Assembly (NCBI GenBank): GCA_026392255.1
Contig: JAPLCJ010000002.1
Coordinates: forward strand, 1 to 46,168
Direction of reading: 5' to 3'
DNA length: 46,168 nucleotides
Source: Solirubrobacterales bacterium
GTDB lineage: Bacteria; Actinomycetota; Thermoleophilia; Solirubrobacterales; Solirubrobacteraceae
Part shown: piece by piece, positions 24,893-34,808 of the stretch
Position numbering within the stretch: position 1 is the stretch's first letter
Layout of the letters: every line of letters begins with the position of its first letter
Translations under genes and position numbers: made by a program
The notes under the pieces: model-generated
Told to the model about the DNA's origin: nothing
Database searches by the model: none
The model's input: only the letters and a program-made list of their open reading frames with translations

Positions 24893-27397
24893 ATGGCAAC
24901 TAACGCAAGAAAACCAAGTAAACCAGCTGCCAAGCGCAAGCCAGCGGCTAAAACACCGGCCTCCAAAAAGCCGATTACTCGCACCCGCAAGCCCGCTCAG
25001 AAGGCTCGAGGACGTAAGCCCGCTCAGAAGAGTGGTGCTCTGACGCCGGTACAGATGGACCTCGTCGGGGTAGCGCTGACGATCTTGGGGACCTTCCTTG
25101 GTGCTGTCGTGTGGGGCGGATGGTCTGGTGGACCGGCTGGACAGGGCCTTGATCATGGATTCAGGCTCCTTTTCGGGGCTGTCGCCGTTGTAGTCCCGCT
25201 AGTACTGATCGTGGTGGGCGTATTGCTGATTGCGCGAGAGTCATTCAAAGTAAGCCGAACGGTTCAGATTGGTCTAGGACTCTTCTTCGCCGGAATGTGT
25301 CTAGCTCTCACTGCTGGGACTCTCGGGGTTCACGGCGCGTCTGCGGTCGCCGACTGGACGCCGTCCTCGTTGCAGGAGAGGGGAGGATCCATCGGTCAGG
25401 GCCTCTTCGCTGGTGCGAGCGCAGTGGGATCACACCTCGGTGCTCACCTTTTGGCCATCTTTCTGCTTCTTTCAGGCGTTGTACTCGTTTCAGGCATCAG
25501 CCTGTCGAGTCTGTTCAGATCAGCTGCCGAAGGGGCTGCCGACCTGACCAAGTCTGTATCCAGCGCTGCCGCAGGACCATCTAAGCGCTCAATCAAGAAA
25601 GACCTCAAGCGTGCCCAGCAGATTCCCGAACCCGAGGCACCGCGGATACTTCCTCCGGAACCAGAACTGGACGAGGTTGTTATCCGCGCCACCCATGTTG
25701 AGGCTGGGGCGCCACCTGACTATGCGGACGCTGAAGAAGAGCCGGAGGCGTGGACACACCCGCCCGAGCCCGAGGTTGAACCCATAGATGACGATGTATC
25801 TCCCGTCGAGGAGGACACTGATTTTGACGGCGCGCGAGACCTAGTGGTTGATGAGTCCGACCTGACTCCGCAGGGCCGTTATAGGGATAGCGTTGTTGAT
25901 GATCCTAAGTTCCGCTGGAAGCAGCCTCCAAAGAGCCTCCTTACCCGATCTCCCAAGGTGAAGGGTGGGACCAGCAGCGCTGATAGGGCGGAGACAGCCC
26001 GAGTGTTGGTTGAATCCCTCGGCCACCACGGTGTGAAGGCGGAGATCACTGGAACCGTCTCGGGGCCTCACATCACGCGATACGAGCTCAAGCTTGCCCC
26101 AGGCACGAAAGTCAGCAAGGTAGCTCAGCTGCGCGACGATCTGGCTTACGCACTGGCCTCAACCGACATTCGTATTCTCGCTCCGATTCCCGGGAAGCAG
26201 GCAGTCGGCGTAGAGGTCCCTAACGAAGAGCGTCAGATGGTTACGCTCGGTGATGTCTGGCAGGCACCCCCGGAGGGATGGTCGCCGCTAACTGTCTGGC
26301 TTGGCAAGGATGTCGCTGGCCGAGCGATCGGAGCGGACCTTGCGCGGATGCCACATCTGCTCGTCGCAGGCACAACCGGCGCGGGTAAGTCAGGCTGCGT
26401 CAATGCGATGTTGAGCTCGATCCTCCTCAGGGCAACGCCACGCGAAGTTCGACTCGTCCTTGTTGACCCGAAGCAGGTGGAGCTCAACCATTACGAGAGC
26501 GTCCCTCATCTGATGACTCCTGTGATCACGAACCCTAGGCAGGCGGCCAACGCGCTGGGTAACTTGGTTAGAGAGATGGAGCAGCGTTATGCGCTGATGG
26601 CAATCCGGCGCACACGAGGCCTCCCAGAGCTGAACGAATCCAGAGAAAAGGCTGGGGAACCTCCTCTGCCCTACATCCTCTGTGTCATCGATGAGCTCGC
26701 CGACTTGATGATGGTCGCGCCAACCGAGGTTGAGGACTCGATCATCCGGCTCGCCCAGAAAGCACGTGCGGTCGGTATCCATCTTGTTCTTGCAACGCAG
26801 TCGCCTCGGGTAGATGTCATCACCGGAATGATCAAGGCCAACGTTCCCTCCCGGATTGCGTTCGCTGTGTCCTCCCAGACTGATTCCCGCGTGATTCTCG
26901 ACCAGAACGGAGCAGAGACCCTTCTAGGCCAAGGCGACATGCTCTTTGCACCTGTGGGCACATCCAAGCTCCAGCGGATCCAAGGCGCTTACATCGATGA
27001 GGCTCAGATCGCCGAGCTTTGCGAGCACTGGCGTAAGCAGGGGGAGCCGAGCTTCAATGAGGAGCTTCTAGCTGAAGTTGTTGATGAGAGTAAATCGTCC
27101 GACGATACGGATGGTTTTGATCCCGATGAAGACGCTCTGCTCGCGGAAGCAATCAACCTCGTAGCGCAGATGCAGACCGCTTCTACGAGCATGCTTCAGC
27201 GCCGTCTCCGTGTGGGTTACACCCGTGCTGGCCGGCTGATAGACATGCTCGAACGTCGTGGTGTGATCTCCGGCTATGAAGGGTCGAAGCCTCGTCAGGT
27301 CCTAGTTACCGAAGCAGATCTGCCCCGTGTCTTAGAGCAGCTGAACTCAAGTGAGCCCGCGCAGGCCTCGCTCGATATCGGCAACGACAACACCTAA
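24893..27397 (+). CDS. ftsK: DNA translocase FtsK/SpoIIIE
   Basis: FtsK pumps chromosomal DNA through the division septum. The 834-residue protein starts with a Lys/Ala/Pro-rich segment of about 50 residues, then about four hydrophobic segments (55-210), an acidic linker (210-330), and the RecA-like motor with Walker A GTTGAGKS (493-500) and Walker B CVIDELADLMM. The C-terminal winged-helix gamma domain (RRLRVGYTRAGRLIDMLERRG), which reads KOPS-like DNA sites, is intact. The ATG 24893 is the first in frame after the divergent promoter region. It is followed by the RodZ-like gene after 31 bases. Confidence 0.96.
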   Translation: MATNARKPSKPAAKRKPAAKTPASKKPITRTRKPAQKARGRKPAQKSGALTPVQMDLVGVALTILGTFLGAVVWGGWSGGPAGQGLDHGFRLLFGAVAVVVPLVLIVVGVLLIARESFKVSRTVQIGLGLFFAGMCLALTAGTLGVHGASAVADWTPSSLQERGGSIGQGLFAGASAVGSHLGAHLLAIFLLLSGVVLVSGISLSSLFRSAAEGAADLTKSVSSAAAGPSKRSIKKDLKRAQQIPEPEAPRILPPEPELDEVVIRATHVEAGAPPDYADAEEEPEAWTHPPEPEVEPIDDDVSPVEEDTDFDGARDLVVDESDLTPQGRYRDSVVDDPKFRWKQPPKSLLTRSPKVKGGTSSADRAETARVLVESLGHHGVKAEITGTVSGPHITRYELKLAPGTKVSKVAQLRDDLAYALASTDIRILAPIPGKQAVGVEVPNEERQMVTLGDVWQAPPEGWSPLTVWLGKDVAGRAIGADLARMPHLLVAGTTGAGKSGCVNAMLSSILLRATPREVRLVLVDPKQVELNHYESVPHLMTPVITNPRQAANALGNLVREMEQRYALMAIRRTRGLPELNESREKAGEPPLPYILCVIDELADLMMVAPTEVEDSIIRLAQKARAVGIHLVLATQSPRVDVITGMIKANVPSRIAFAVSSQTDSRVILDQNGAETLLGQGDMLFAPVGTSKLQRIQGAYIDEAQIAELCEHWRKQGEPSFNEELLAEVVDESKSSDDTDGFDPDEDALLAEAINLVAQMQTASTSMLQRRLRVGYTRAGRLIDMLERRGVISGYEGSKPRQVLVTEADLPRVLEQLNSSEPAQASLDIGNDNT

Positions 27398-27428
27398 CCC
27401 GCTCCCAACAGCGCTAGCCTCCGTCAAG

Positions 27429-27797
27429 ATGGAAATCGGAGAAACACTCAGAGAGGCGCGGATGCGTCAAGAGATCGACATCTCTGATGTAGAAGAAAAG
27501 ACCAAGATCCGTGCAAAGTTTTTGCGCGCACTCGAAAATGAGGAATGGCAGGTAATTCCAGAGGACGTGTATGTCCGGAAGTTCCTTGAAAGCTATGCAG
27601 TGGCTCTGGGGCTTGACCCTCGTCCACTTGTTGAGCTGTACGTGATTAGAACTGCCGCCCCCGATCCGCACAGCGGCTCGAGACCGACTCTGCGCGCGGG
27701 TATATCGACCGGCGGATCGCGAGCGAAGCTGTTCCTTGGTTCTGGCTTTGCCCTAGGCCTGATCGTGCTTCTTCTGATTGGATCTGGCCGACTTTGA
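27429..27797 (+). CDS. Minimal RodZ-like helix-turn-helix membrane protein
   Basis: RodZ links the MreB cytoskeleton to the cell wall. The 122-residue protein has the RodZ-type cytoplasmic HTH (IGETLREARMRQEIDISDVEE, split here as IGETLREARMRQ and DISDVEEKTKIRAKFLRALE) with the VPE-like IPEDVYVRKFLESYA segment, a linker, and one transmembrane helix at about 100-119. It ends right after the helix, so the extracytoplasmic domain of full RodZ is missing. ATG 27429 is chosen because it begins at MEIGETLREAR; upstream in-frame codons would overlap ftsK. It overlaps cinA as TTGA. Whether it acts like RodZ is unknown. Confidence 0.8.
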   Translation: MEIGETLREARMRQEIDISDVEEKTKIRAKFLRALENEEWQVIPEDVYVRKFLESYAVALGLDPRPLVELYVIRTAAPDPHSGSRPTLRAGISTGGSRAKLFLGSGFALGLIVLLLIGSGRL

Positions 27798-29074
27798 TCC
27801 GCGGTGGAATTCTCATTACTGGCACCGAGGTGCTAACGGGAATCATTACCGATAGGAATGGACCTTGGCTATCTGAGCAGATGCGCGCGTCGGGGATTCA
27901 ACCTGCTCAAATCACCGTGGTGGGTGACAGGCCCGAGGATGTTCTAGCGGGGCTTGAATCGATGAAAGCTCAAGGGCTCGACCTGATCGTCACAAGCGGC
28001 GGCTTAGGGCCCACGGCTGATGATCTGACCGCAGAGGTCGTTGGGCGCTTCCAGCAGCGTGAGATGGTCTTAGATGAGCCTCTCGAGGGCCGGATTGCTG
28101 AGATATTGAGCGCTCTCAGCTCTCGCTGGCCTAATCTAGACATGGAGGCAGTACGCGCTGCCAACCGGAAGCAGGCCGTGATTCCACAAGGCAGCACGAT
28201 CCTTGAACCGGTTGGAACAGCACCTGGTCTGCTCGTGGCGCCACAGGAAGGGACTGAAGGACCACTCGTTCTAGTGCTTCCAGGGCCGCCGAGAGAACTC
28301 AAGCCAATGTGGACGACGGCCCTTACCACCTCGCCCCTGCGCAACCTTGTCTCAGAAGCGCCCTCATTCGAACGCCGAATGGTGCGAATTTTCGGCATCC
28401 CTGAATCAGAGCTGGCAGCCAGTCTGCGGTCGATTGAGGACACAGGGCTAGACGTGTCGCGACTCGAGATCACAACCTGTCTGCGGCGCGGTGAGATTGA
28501 GATAGCCACCACCTTCGTCCCAGCCGCAAAGGACGAATATGAGGCGCTTCTCAAGCAGATACGGGAGCGGCATGGTGACCTGATTTTCTCCGAAGATGAA
28601 CGCACTATTGACGATCTCGTGGCGGCTCTTCTCCAGGGAACAACGGTGGCTGTCGCAGAATCGTGCACCGGTGGGCTGCTTTGTACCCGATTGACTGAGT
28701 TGCCTGGAGCCTCTGACTATGTCCTCGGCGGGGTCGTGAGTTACTCAAATTCCGTTAAGCAATCCGCCCTCGGTGTAGCACCAGACCTACTTGCTCAACA
28801 TGGGGCTGTCTCAGAGCCGGTTGCTTTAGCGATGGCTGAAGGGGTTTGTTCCTCGCTCGGGGCAGCCATCGGCGTTGGAATCACCGGCATAGCCGGGCCC
28901 GGAGGGGGGACCGATGAAAAGCCCGTTGGAACAGTTTGTATTGCTGTGACGCAAGGGGACAAACGGCTCGCACGCACCCTCCTGATCCCCGGCGGTAGAG
29001 CGGATATTCGAGATCGCTCAACCACCCTTGCGTTGCATTTGATGAGGCGACTGATGCTCGGAGAGACTGACTGA
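27794..29074 (+). CDS. cinA: CinA-family competence/damage-inducible protein (nicotinamide-nucleotide amidohydrolase)
   Basis: CinA proteins recycle NMN and often precede recA. The 426-residue protein has an N-terminal MoaB/MogA-like domain (GTEVLTGIITDRNGPWLSEQ, TSGGLGPTADDLT, LPGPPRELKPMW) and a C-terminal amidohydrolase domain with VAVAESCTGGLLCTRLTELPGAS and GITGIAGPGGGTDEKPVGTV. The start is TTG 27794, overlapping the previous stop. The 163-base gap to recA contains a candidate promoter but no gene. Confidence 0.94.
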   Translation: MIRGGILITGTEVLTGIITDRNGPWLSEQMRASGIQPAQITVVGDRPEDVLAGLESMKAQGLDLIVTSGGLGPTADDLTAEVVGRFQQREMVLDEPLEGRIAEILSALSSRWPNLDMEAVRAANRKQAVIPQGSTILEPVGTAPGLLVAPQEGTEGPLVLVLPGPPRELKPMWTTALTTSPLRNLVSEAPSFERRMVRIFGIPESELAASLRSIEDTGLDVSRLEITTCLRRGEIEIATTFVPAAKDEYEALLKQIRERHGDLIFSEDERTIDDLVAALLQGTTVAVAESCTGGLLCTRLTELPGASDYVLGGVVSYSNSVKQSALGVAPDLLAQHGAVSEPVALAMAEGVCSSLGAAIGVGITGIAGPGGGTDEKPVGTVCIAVTQGDKRLARTLLIPGGRADIRDRSTTLALHLMRRLMLGETD

Positions 29075-29207
29075 CGCTCTCGTCCGGATCTTGTCTCAGA
29101 TTCGGCACTAGATCCCGCAGAAACGTCGCATTACGTTGTCTACGCTGGTTCTGTTCCGTCCGCGGGGCTGCCTATCTTAGGTATCCCGGCACCGGTCGGA
29201 ACTGACG

Positions 29208-29229
29208 GGCGCTCTACGCGCCGAAGGGA
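29208..29229 (+). promoter_or_regulatory. Small hairpin and ribosome-binding site before recA
   Basis: In the 29075-29237 gap, GGCGC (29208-29212) and GCGCC (29218-29222) form a 5-bp hairpin just before a strong Shine-Dalgarno (agggag, 29225-29230 region) 8 bases from the ATG. A -10-like TATCTT lies at 29173-29178. I find no clear LexA-type operator. Confidence 0.35.
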
Positions 29230-29237
29230 GCATTTAC

Positions 29238-30340
<1,103 letters not shown>

Positions 30341-30344
<4 letters not shown>

Positions 30345-30823
30345 GTTCGGAAGCATCGTTTGACGAGCTCGTTGAACTCGCGGTAGGCAGAGGTCTTGTC
30401 TACATCGGGTTCAGAGCCCGGACTGTTCTTGAGACCAAGAACAAGCTGATTCAGAAGGGCATAGCCGAGGATGTTGTAGAAGGAGCCATTGGCCGTCTGA
30501 TCGAGATGAACTACCTTGACGACAGGAAGTTCGCCCTCTCCTTCGTCGAAGACCGCAGGAACCTCGACGGGTGGGGTAATTCCCGGATCCGGACTCGACT
30601 GATGGCCCTGGGAGCGGAGCGCGACGCCATCGACGCTGCTTTTGCGGTCGAGAACGAAGAAACCGAGCTCCAACGAGCGATCGCTTTTCTCCAGACGCGG
30701 CTAACGCAACCCGCTGAACAAACGGCTGACCGCAGGCGGGCGATCGGCCTCCTCGTCCGTCGCGGGTACAGCTTTGAGACCGCCTCCGACGCAATAAGAG
30801 CCCACGCCGAGGCATGTAGTTAG
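30341..30823 (+). CDS. recX: Regulatory protein RecX
   Basis: RecX binds RecA filaments and limits their activity. The 160-residue protein shows the repeated three-helix RecX pattern ([53 protein letters not shown]) and a final repeat ending [13 protein letters not shown]. The GTG start at 30341 overlaps the recA stop, the normal arrangement. Annotation rests on pattern and context. Confidence 0.92.
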
Positions 30824-30830
30824 TCAAGCA

Positions 30831-30869
30831 AGTGGGGATCTCTAGCCGCGTATTGCCCAGAGTCCCACT
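30831..30869 (+). repeat. Imperfect inverted repeat over the miaB promoter
   Basis: AGTGGG (30831-30836) pairs with CCCACT (30864-30869), and CTCT (30840-30843) with AGAG (30859-30862), giving a 10-bp stem with a small internal loop. It ends on the first base of the miaB -10 element, so it may be a recX terminator without a T-run or an operator. Confidence 0.35.
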
Positions 30870-30874
30870 ACGAT
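30869..30874 (+). promoter_or_regulatory. -10 element of miaB (leaderless)
   Basis: TACGAT lies 6 bases before the miaB ATG at 30881, and there is no Shine-Dalgarno, which points to a leaderless transcript. Confidence 0.5.
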
Positions 30875-30880
30875 CGCCCA

Positions 30881-32221
30881 ATGGCGAGTGTCACAACGAC
30901 TAAGCGGTACCACCTGACTACCTTCGGCTGTCAGATGAACCAGCACGACAGTGAGCGGATGGAGGGCATGCTCGAGTCGTTGGGGTGGCAGCAGGCAGAC
31001 ACACGCGAGGATGCTGGCTTGATCCTCTTCAACACTTGCTCCATCCGCGAGAAGGCCGACCAGAAGTTCATCAGTCACCTTCACGACGCGCACGCGATCA
31101 AGCGACGCGACCCCGACACGATCATTGGAGTGGGGGGCTGCTGGGCTCAGTCAGTCAAAGAGGAGGTGTTCCGACAATTCCCATTCGTGGATGTCGCCTT
31201 CGGTCCGGGACAGGTTGATCGTCTAGCAGAGTTCCTCAACAGCGATTCATTGACAGCACAAGGATTCTTCGAGTTTGAGTCCTTCACAGGGCGACTGCCC
31301 CAGAAGAGAGCACGTGAACACCACGCATGGGTCCAGATCAGTGTGGGTTGTAACTGCCGCTGCTCCTACTGCATCGTTCCAATGACTCGAGGCATAGAGG
31401 CCAGCCGCCCTCTCGATGAGCTCGTGGAGGAGGTCCGAGGCTTAGTCGAGAAGGGAGTGTCCGAGGTGACGCTGCTCGGGCAGAACGTCAACTCTTATGG
31501 CAGGGACCTCAAAGACGGAGGTTTGACAACTTTCTCAGGGCTTCTGCATCAAATCGATGACGTGGAAGGGCTGAAACGCCTCCGCTACACCAGCCCTCAC
31601 CCCAAAGACATGCGAGAGGATGTTGTAGAGGCTCACAGAGCCCTTGAATCTGTCTGCGAGCACATTCACCTGCCGCTTCAGGCTGGGTCCTCAAAGGTCC
31701 TTAAAGCAATGCGGCGCACCTATGACCGCGAGCGTTACCTTGCTCGAGTGGAGATGATCCGCTCAGTTCTTCCTGATATCGGACTGACAACAGACATCAT
31801 CGTCGGATTCCCGGGGGAGACCGAAGAAGATTTTCAGGAGACAATGGAGGTTGTGGACCAGGTTGGGTTTGATGGTGCGTTCACCTTCATCTACTCGGCC
31901 CGACGGGAGACAGACGCGGCTGAGATGCCCGACCAAGTTGACCACCAAACCAAGGTGGACCGCATGCAACGGCTGCTCCCGCTGGTGCAACGCCGGGCTA
32001 GCGAACGAGCACAGCGTTTTGTGGGGCGTGAAGTGGAGGTCCTCGTTGAAGGACCGTCCCGCACCGATGCTGCCCGTCTGCGGGGACGGTCACGCGAGAG
32101 CAAGGTCGTCAACTTCGACGGGATCGCTGAGGCAGGGGAGATCGTGACTGTCACGATTGAGTCAGCGACCAGCCAGACCTTGGATGGCACTCAGGTACTG
32201 GCCGGAGTCCCGACCGTCTAG
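30881..32221 (+). CDS. miaB: tRNA (N6-isopentenyl adenosine(37)-C2)-methylthiotransferase
   Basis: MiaB adds a methylthio group to i6A37 of tRNAs, the step after MiaA. The 446-residue protein has the N-terminal UPF0004 domain with cluster cysteines C17, C53 and C87, the radical SAM domain with C157, C161 and C164 in the C-x3-C-x2-C motif (C159 is an extra cysteine), and a C-terminal TRAM domain. miaA lies two genes downstream, separated by an SDR on the other strand. The ATG 30881 follows a -10 element. Confidence 0.96.
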   Translation: MASVTTTKRYHLTTFGCQMNQHDSERMEGMLESLGWQQADTREDAGLILFNTCSIREKADQKFISHLHDAHAIKRRDPDTIIGVGGCWAQSVKEEVFRQFPFVDVAFGPGQVDRLAEFLNSDSLTAQGFFEFESFTGRLPQKRAREHHAWVQISVGCNCRCSYCIVPMTRGIEASRPLDELVEEVRGLVEKGVSEVTLLGQNVNSYGRDLKDGGLTTFSGLLHQIDDVEGLKRLRYTSPHPKDMREDVVEAHRALESVCEHIHLPLQAGSSKVLKAMRRTYDRERYLARVEMIRSVLPDIGLTTDIIVGFPGETEEDFQETMEVVDQVGFDGAFTFIYSARRETDAAEMPDQVDHQTKVDRMQRLLPLVQRRASERAQRFVGREVEVLVEGPSRTDAARLRGRSRESKVVNFDGIAEAGEIVTVTIESATSQTLDGTQVLAGVPTV

Positions 32222-32229
32222 GAGCTAGC

Positions 32230-33021
32230 TCAGCGCTTAGGGCGCTGCTGCTCTGCCATAACTTCGGACAGCTTGGAGCCGCCAAGGCGCTTGGTGGCGG
32301 CTTGATAGGCAGCGGGGGCTACTTGAGCGAAGTTGGCCCCAAGGCGTAACGCGAGTGGGGCAACATCCACCTGGGCCTGATTCTTCTCAACAGCTCGCAG
32401 TGTCGCCTCGGCAACCTTCTCAGGAGTAACCGTGTTCATTCCTGGTCCTAGATGAGCACCGCTGTCAGCGAACATGCCTGCGTCACTGACGAAGCCCGGA
32501 CAAATAACCGACACGCCAACACCGGTGTCAGCTAGGTCAGCACGAAGTGCGAGCGACAATCCACGAAGACCAAACTTGGTAGCCGAATACATCGCGGTGC
32601 CAGCAGAAGCAGCCTTTCCGGCAAGTGATGAGATAAACACAATGTGCCCTGAGCCGCGCTCTGCCATTCCCTCTGCCAGTAGACGAGCCATAACTGCTGG
32701 AGCGCGCAGGTTGACCTCTATAGCGCGATCGATCTGATCAATCTCGTACTCCATCAGGTCACCGGAGGCTGGAAGAGCAGCGTTCAGGATGGCGACATCC
32801 ACCTGACCAGCCGAACGAACGAGATTCTCAACATCCGAGCGACTCTCCATATCTGCACAGAGAACCTCGGCGCCTAGGCCAGCGGCAAAGGTCTCAACCT
32901 GGTCAAGGCGACGGGCCGAGAGCACAAGTGATCCTGCCTGAGGAGCCGCTGCTGTGGCGATGGCCTGGCCGAGTCCGCCGGCTGCTCCAGTGATGAGAAT
33001 GCGTCCAGAAAGTGGTGTCAT
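32230..33021 (-). CDS. Short-chain dehydrogenase/reductase of unknown substrate
   Basis: This NAD(P)-dependent oxidoreductase has a classical SDR fold in 263 residues. The cofactor motif is ITGAAGGLGQAI, followed by ADMESR (acidic/adenine ring region), an AILNAAL segment in place of NNAG, catalytic serine in FISSLAG and the YSATKFG pair. The C-terminal part suggests the DltE/SDR family acting on hydrophobic substrates, but the substrate cannot be told. It sits reversed between miaB and miaA, so it is probably an independent gene; its end converges on miaB with 8 bases between stops. Confidence 0.88.
   Translation of the reverse strand: MTPLSGRILITGAAGGLGQAIATAAAPQAGSLVLSARRLDQVETFAAGLGAEVLCADMESRSDVENLVRSAGQVDVAILNAALPASGDLMEYEIDQIDRAIEVNLRAPAVMARLLAEGMAERGSGHIVFISSLAGKAASAGTAMYSATKFGLRGLSLALRADLADTGVGVSVICPGFVSDAGMFADSGAHLGPGMNTVTPEKVAEATLRAVEKNQAQVDVAPLALRLGANFAQVAPAAYQAATKRLGGSKLSEVMAEQQRPKR
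32231..32247. repeat. Hairpin at the miaB/SDR convergent ends
   Basis: CAGCGC and GCGCTG form a perfect 6-bp stem with loop TTAGG, covering the last codons of the SDR gene. It could help end transcription from either side, but no T-run accompanies it. Confidence 0.3.
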
Positions 33022-33047
33022 GCCCCACAGAGTGACAGGATCAGGTT

Positions 33048-33962
33048 GTGAACGAACTCCCCGTCATCGCGATCTTCGGAGCAACGGCCACTGGCAAGAC
33101 CGCCGTCGCAACGGAGGTCGCGCGAATGCTCAGAACGAGAGGCCTCGAGTCGGAGGCAGTTAGCGCCGATGCGTACGCGGTCTATCGGGAGATCCCGATC
33201 ATCACTGGGGCCCCAACACGTGAGGAACAGAATGTCCTGAAGCATCATTGCGTCGGGATTCGCAGTGTCACTGACGAATTCAGCGTGGGGGAGTTCAAGA
33301 GCCATTCCCACGCGTCAATAGACCAAGTCCGCGCCGCGGGAAAGGTAGCCATCGTGGTGGGTGGGACAGGTCTGTATCTCCGCGCCGCGCTGTCGGATCT
33401 TGCTTTGCGGCCGGCCGTTGACCCCCAGTTAAGAGCCGAACTGGAATCACATTTGGAGTTGGAGGGCGCAGAGGTACTGCACGCCGAACTCACCCACTCG
33501 GAACCAGAGGTGGCCGCAAGGCTGAGCGTCTCGGACCCTCGACGAATATTGAGAGCCCTCGAACTGAGCCGAAGTGGGCTGCCGCCCCATAAAAGCGTGA
33601 CGGCCCTCTGGGACCAGCCCGCTCGCCATCCCACAGTTGCCCTCGGATTGGTTAGAGAACGCGAGGAAAGGCGCCGTCTCATAACCGAACGGATTGAGCG
33701 GATGATCGACTTAGGAGCGGCCGCTGAGGTCACGACGGCCTGGAAAATCGGACCTTCACGTACCGCGGCTGCAGCCATAGGAATGCGCGAACTACGCACA
33801 GGCGATGTCAAATCGATGCGCAACCGCACCCAGCAGTTCGCCAAACGTCAGGGCACGTGGCTCAGACGACTGGAGGACACCGAGATCGTGACCCTTTCTG
33901 GAGCGGACCTCACAGCTCCGGTTGAACGGATCCTGCACCTGTTCGACAGTCACGCCGCCTAG
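33048..33962 (+). CDS. miaA: tRNA dimethylallyltransferase
   Basis: MiaA adds the isopentenyl group to A37 of tRNAs reading U-starting codons. The 304-residue protein has the P-loop GATATGKT (11-18), the substrate motif SADAYAVYREIPIITGAPT (usually SADSxQVY), VVGGTGLYLRA, DPRRILRALEL and the tRNA-binding FAKRQGTWLRR. The ITGAPT wording is what I remember from Thermoleophilia. The start is GTG 33048. A CAGGAT element lies 6 bases upstream. Its TAG stop is also the start of a -10 element for dapF. Confidence 0.95.
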   Translation: MNELPVIAIFGATATGKTAVATEVARMLRTRGLESEAVSADAYAVYREIPIITGAPTREEQNVLKHHCVGIRSVTDEFSVGEFKSHSHASIDQVRAAGKVAIVVGGTGLYLRAALSDLALRPAVDPQLRAELESHLELEGAEVLHAELTHSEPEVAARLSVSDPRRILRALELSRSGLPPHKSVTALWDQPARHPTVALGLVREREERRRLITERIERMIDLGAAAEVTTAWKIGPSRTAAAAIGMRELRTGDVKSMRNRTQQFAKRQGTWLRRLEDTEIVTLSGADLTAPVERILHLFDSHAA

Positions 33963-33965
33963 ACT
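33960..33965 (+). promoter_or_regulatory. -10 element of dapF, embedded in the miaA stop codon
   Basis: TAGACT, whose first three bases are the miaA stop, lies 6 bases before the dapF GTG. It would drive a leaderless dapF-dapL transcript. No convincing -35 is seen. Confidence 0.4.
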
Positions 33966-33971
33966 CCGCCT

Positions 33972-34808
33972 GTGCGCTTCGAGAAATGGCAAGCCCTTGG
34001 TAACGACTATCTAATTGTCGAAGCTGACCAACTCCCTTGGGAGCTAACCCCGGAGCGGGTTAGGGGTCTTTGCCATCCCAATTTCGGACCTGGGGGCGAC
34101 GGGGTACTGCTCCTTTCAGCCGGAGGTGATGGTCATGTCGCAAACCTCAAGATCTTCAACCCCGACGGCTCAGAGGCTGAGCTTTCGGGCAACGGAGCCC
34201 GTGAAGCTGCCATGTACCTCCGTGCGCGTGGATGGACAGACAAGGATGAATTCACAATTGCGACGACCGCTGGAACGGTTGCTCCACAGATCCACGACGC
34301 CCGCAACTGCACAATGGCTCTAGGTAGCGCCACCACGTCTGGACCAGATTGGCCAGATGGACCTGCTGACGGGCTTGGCAAGCTCCAAGTCTCCGGTGCT
34401 GAGCGAGTCTTCCGATTCGTTCACGTTGGAAACCCGCAGGTGACGATCGAGTTCCAGACCGTCGAGGAAGTGGAAGCCTTGGATCTGCCAGCTATTGGTC
34501 CTGCCATTGAAACCGACCCACGGTTCCCCAACCGAACCAATGTTTCCTTCTGGGCTAGAGAGAGCAAGGGCATCCGAGCTCGCATCTTTGAACGGGGAGT
34601 AGGGGAGACAATGTCATCTGGGACTGGCTCTTCTGGAGCAGCAGTAGCCGCGCACCTCGGTGGTGATGGCGATTCCATTGATGTTCGGCTCGATGGAGGA
34701 ACGCTCAATGTCACGATCGGGGAGGGTCTGTCGCTCGACCTGACTGGCTGGGCCATTCCCGTCTACGCTGGCGTGCTCGCCCCAGAAACAGTGGAGGAAC
34801 TCTCTTGA
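33972..34808 (+). CDS. dapF: Diaminopimelate epimerase homologue lacking both catalytic cysteines
   Basis: Classical DapF interconverts LL- and meso-diaminopimelate using two cysteines. The 278-residue protein keeps the overall family frame: LGNDYLIVE, FNPDGSEAELSGNGAR, HVGNPQVTIE, NRTNVSFW and ERGVGETMSSGTG. However the first catalytic position, normally C after GNGxR, is E78 (GNGARE), and the second, normally ACGTG, is S216 (SSGTG). The rest of the pocket looks conserved, so the gene is not decaying. I recall similar substitutions in Thermoleophilia DapF-like proteins. It overlaps dapL as TTGA, which ties it to diaminopimelate synthesis. Its activity is uncertain. Confidence 0.85.
   Translation: MRFEKWQALGNDYLIVEADQLPWELTPERVRGLCHPNFGPGGDGVLLLSAGGDGHVANLKIFNPDGSEAELSGNGAREAAMYLRARGWTDKDEFTIATTAGTVAPQIHDARNCTMALGSATTSGPDWPDGPADGLGKLQVSGAERVFRFVHVGNPQVTIEFQTVEEVEALDLPAIGPAIETDPRFPNRTNVSFWARESKGIRARIFERGVGETMSSGTGSSGAAVAAHLGGDGDSIDVRLDGGTLNVTIGEGLSLDLTGWAIPVYAGVLAPETVEELS

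Noticed and set aside
29075-29237. LexA (SOS) operator before recA
   Set aside because: I looked for the GAAC-N4-GTTC type palindrome of actinobacteria and found none; the LexA site of this lineage may differ.
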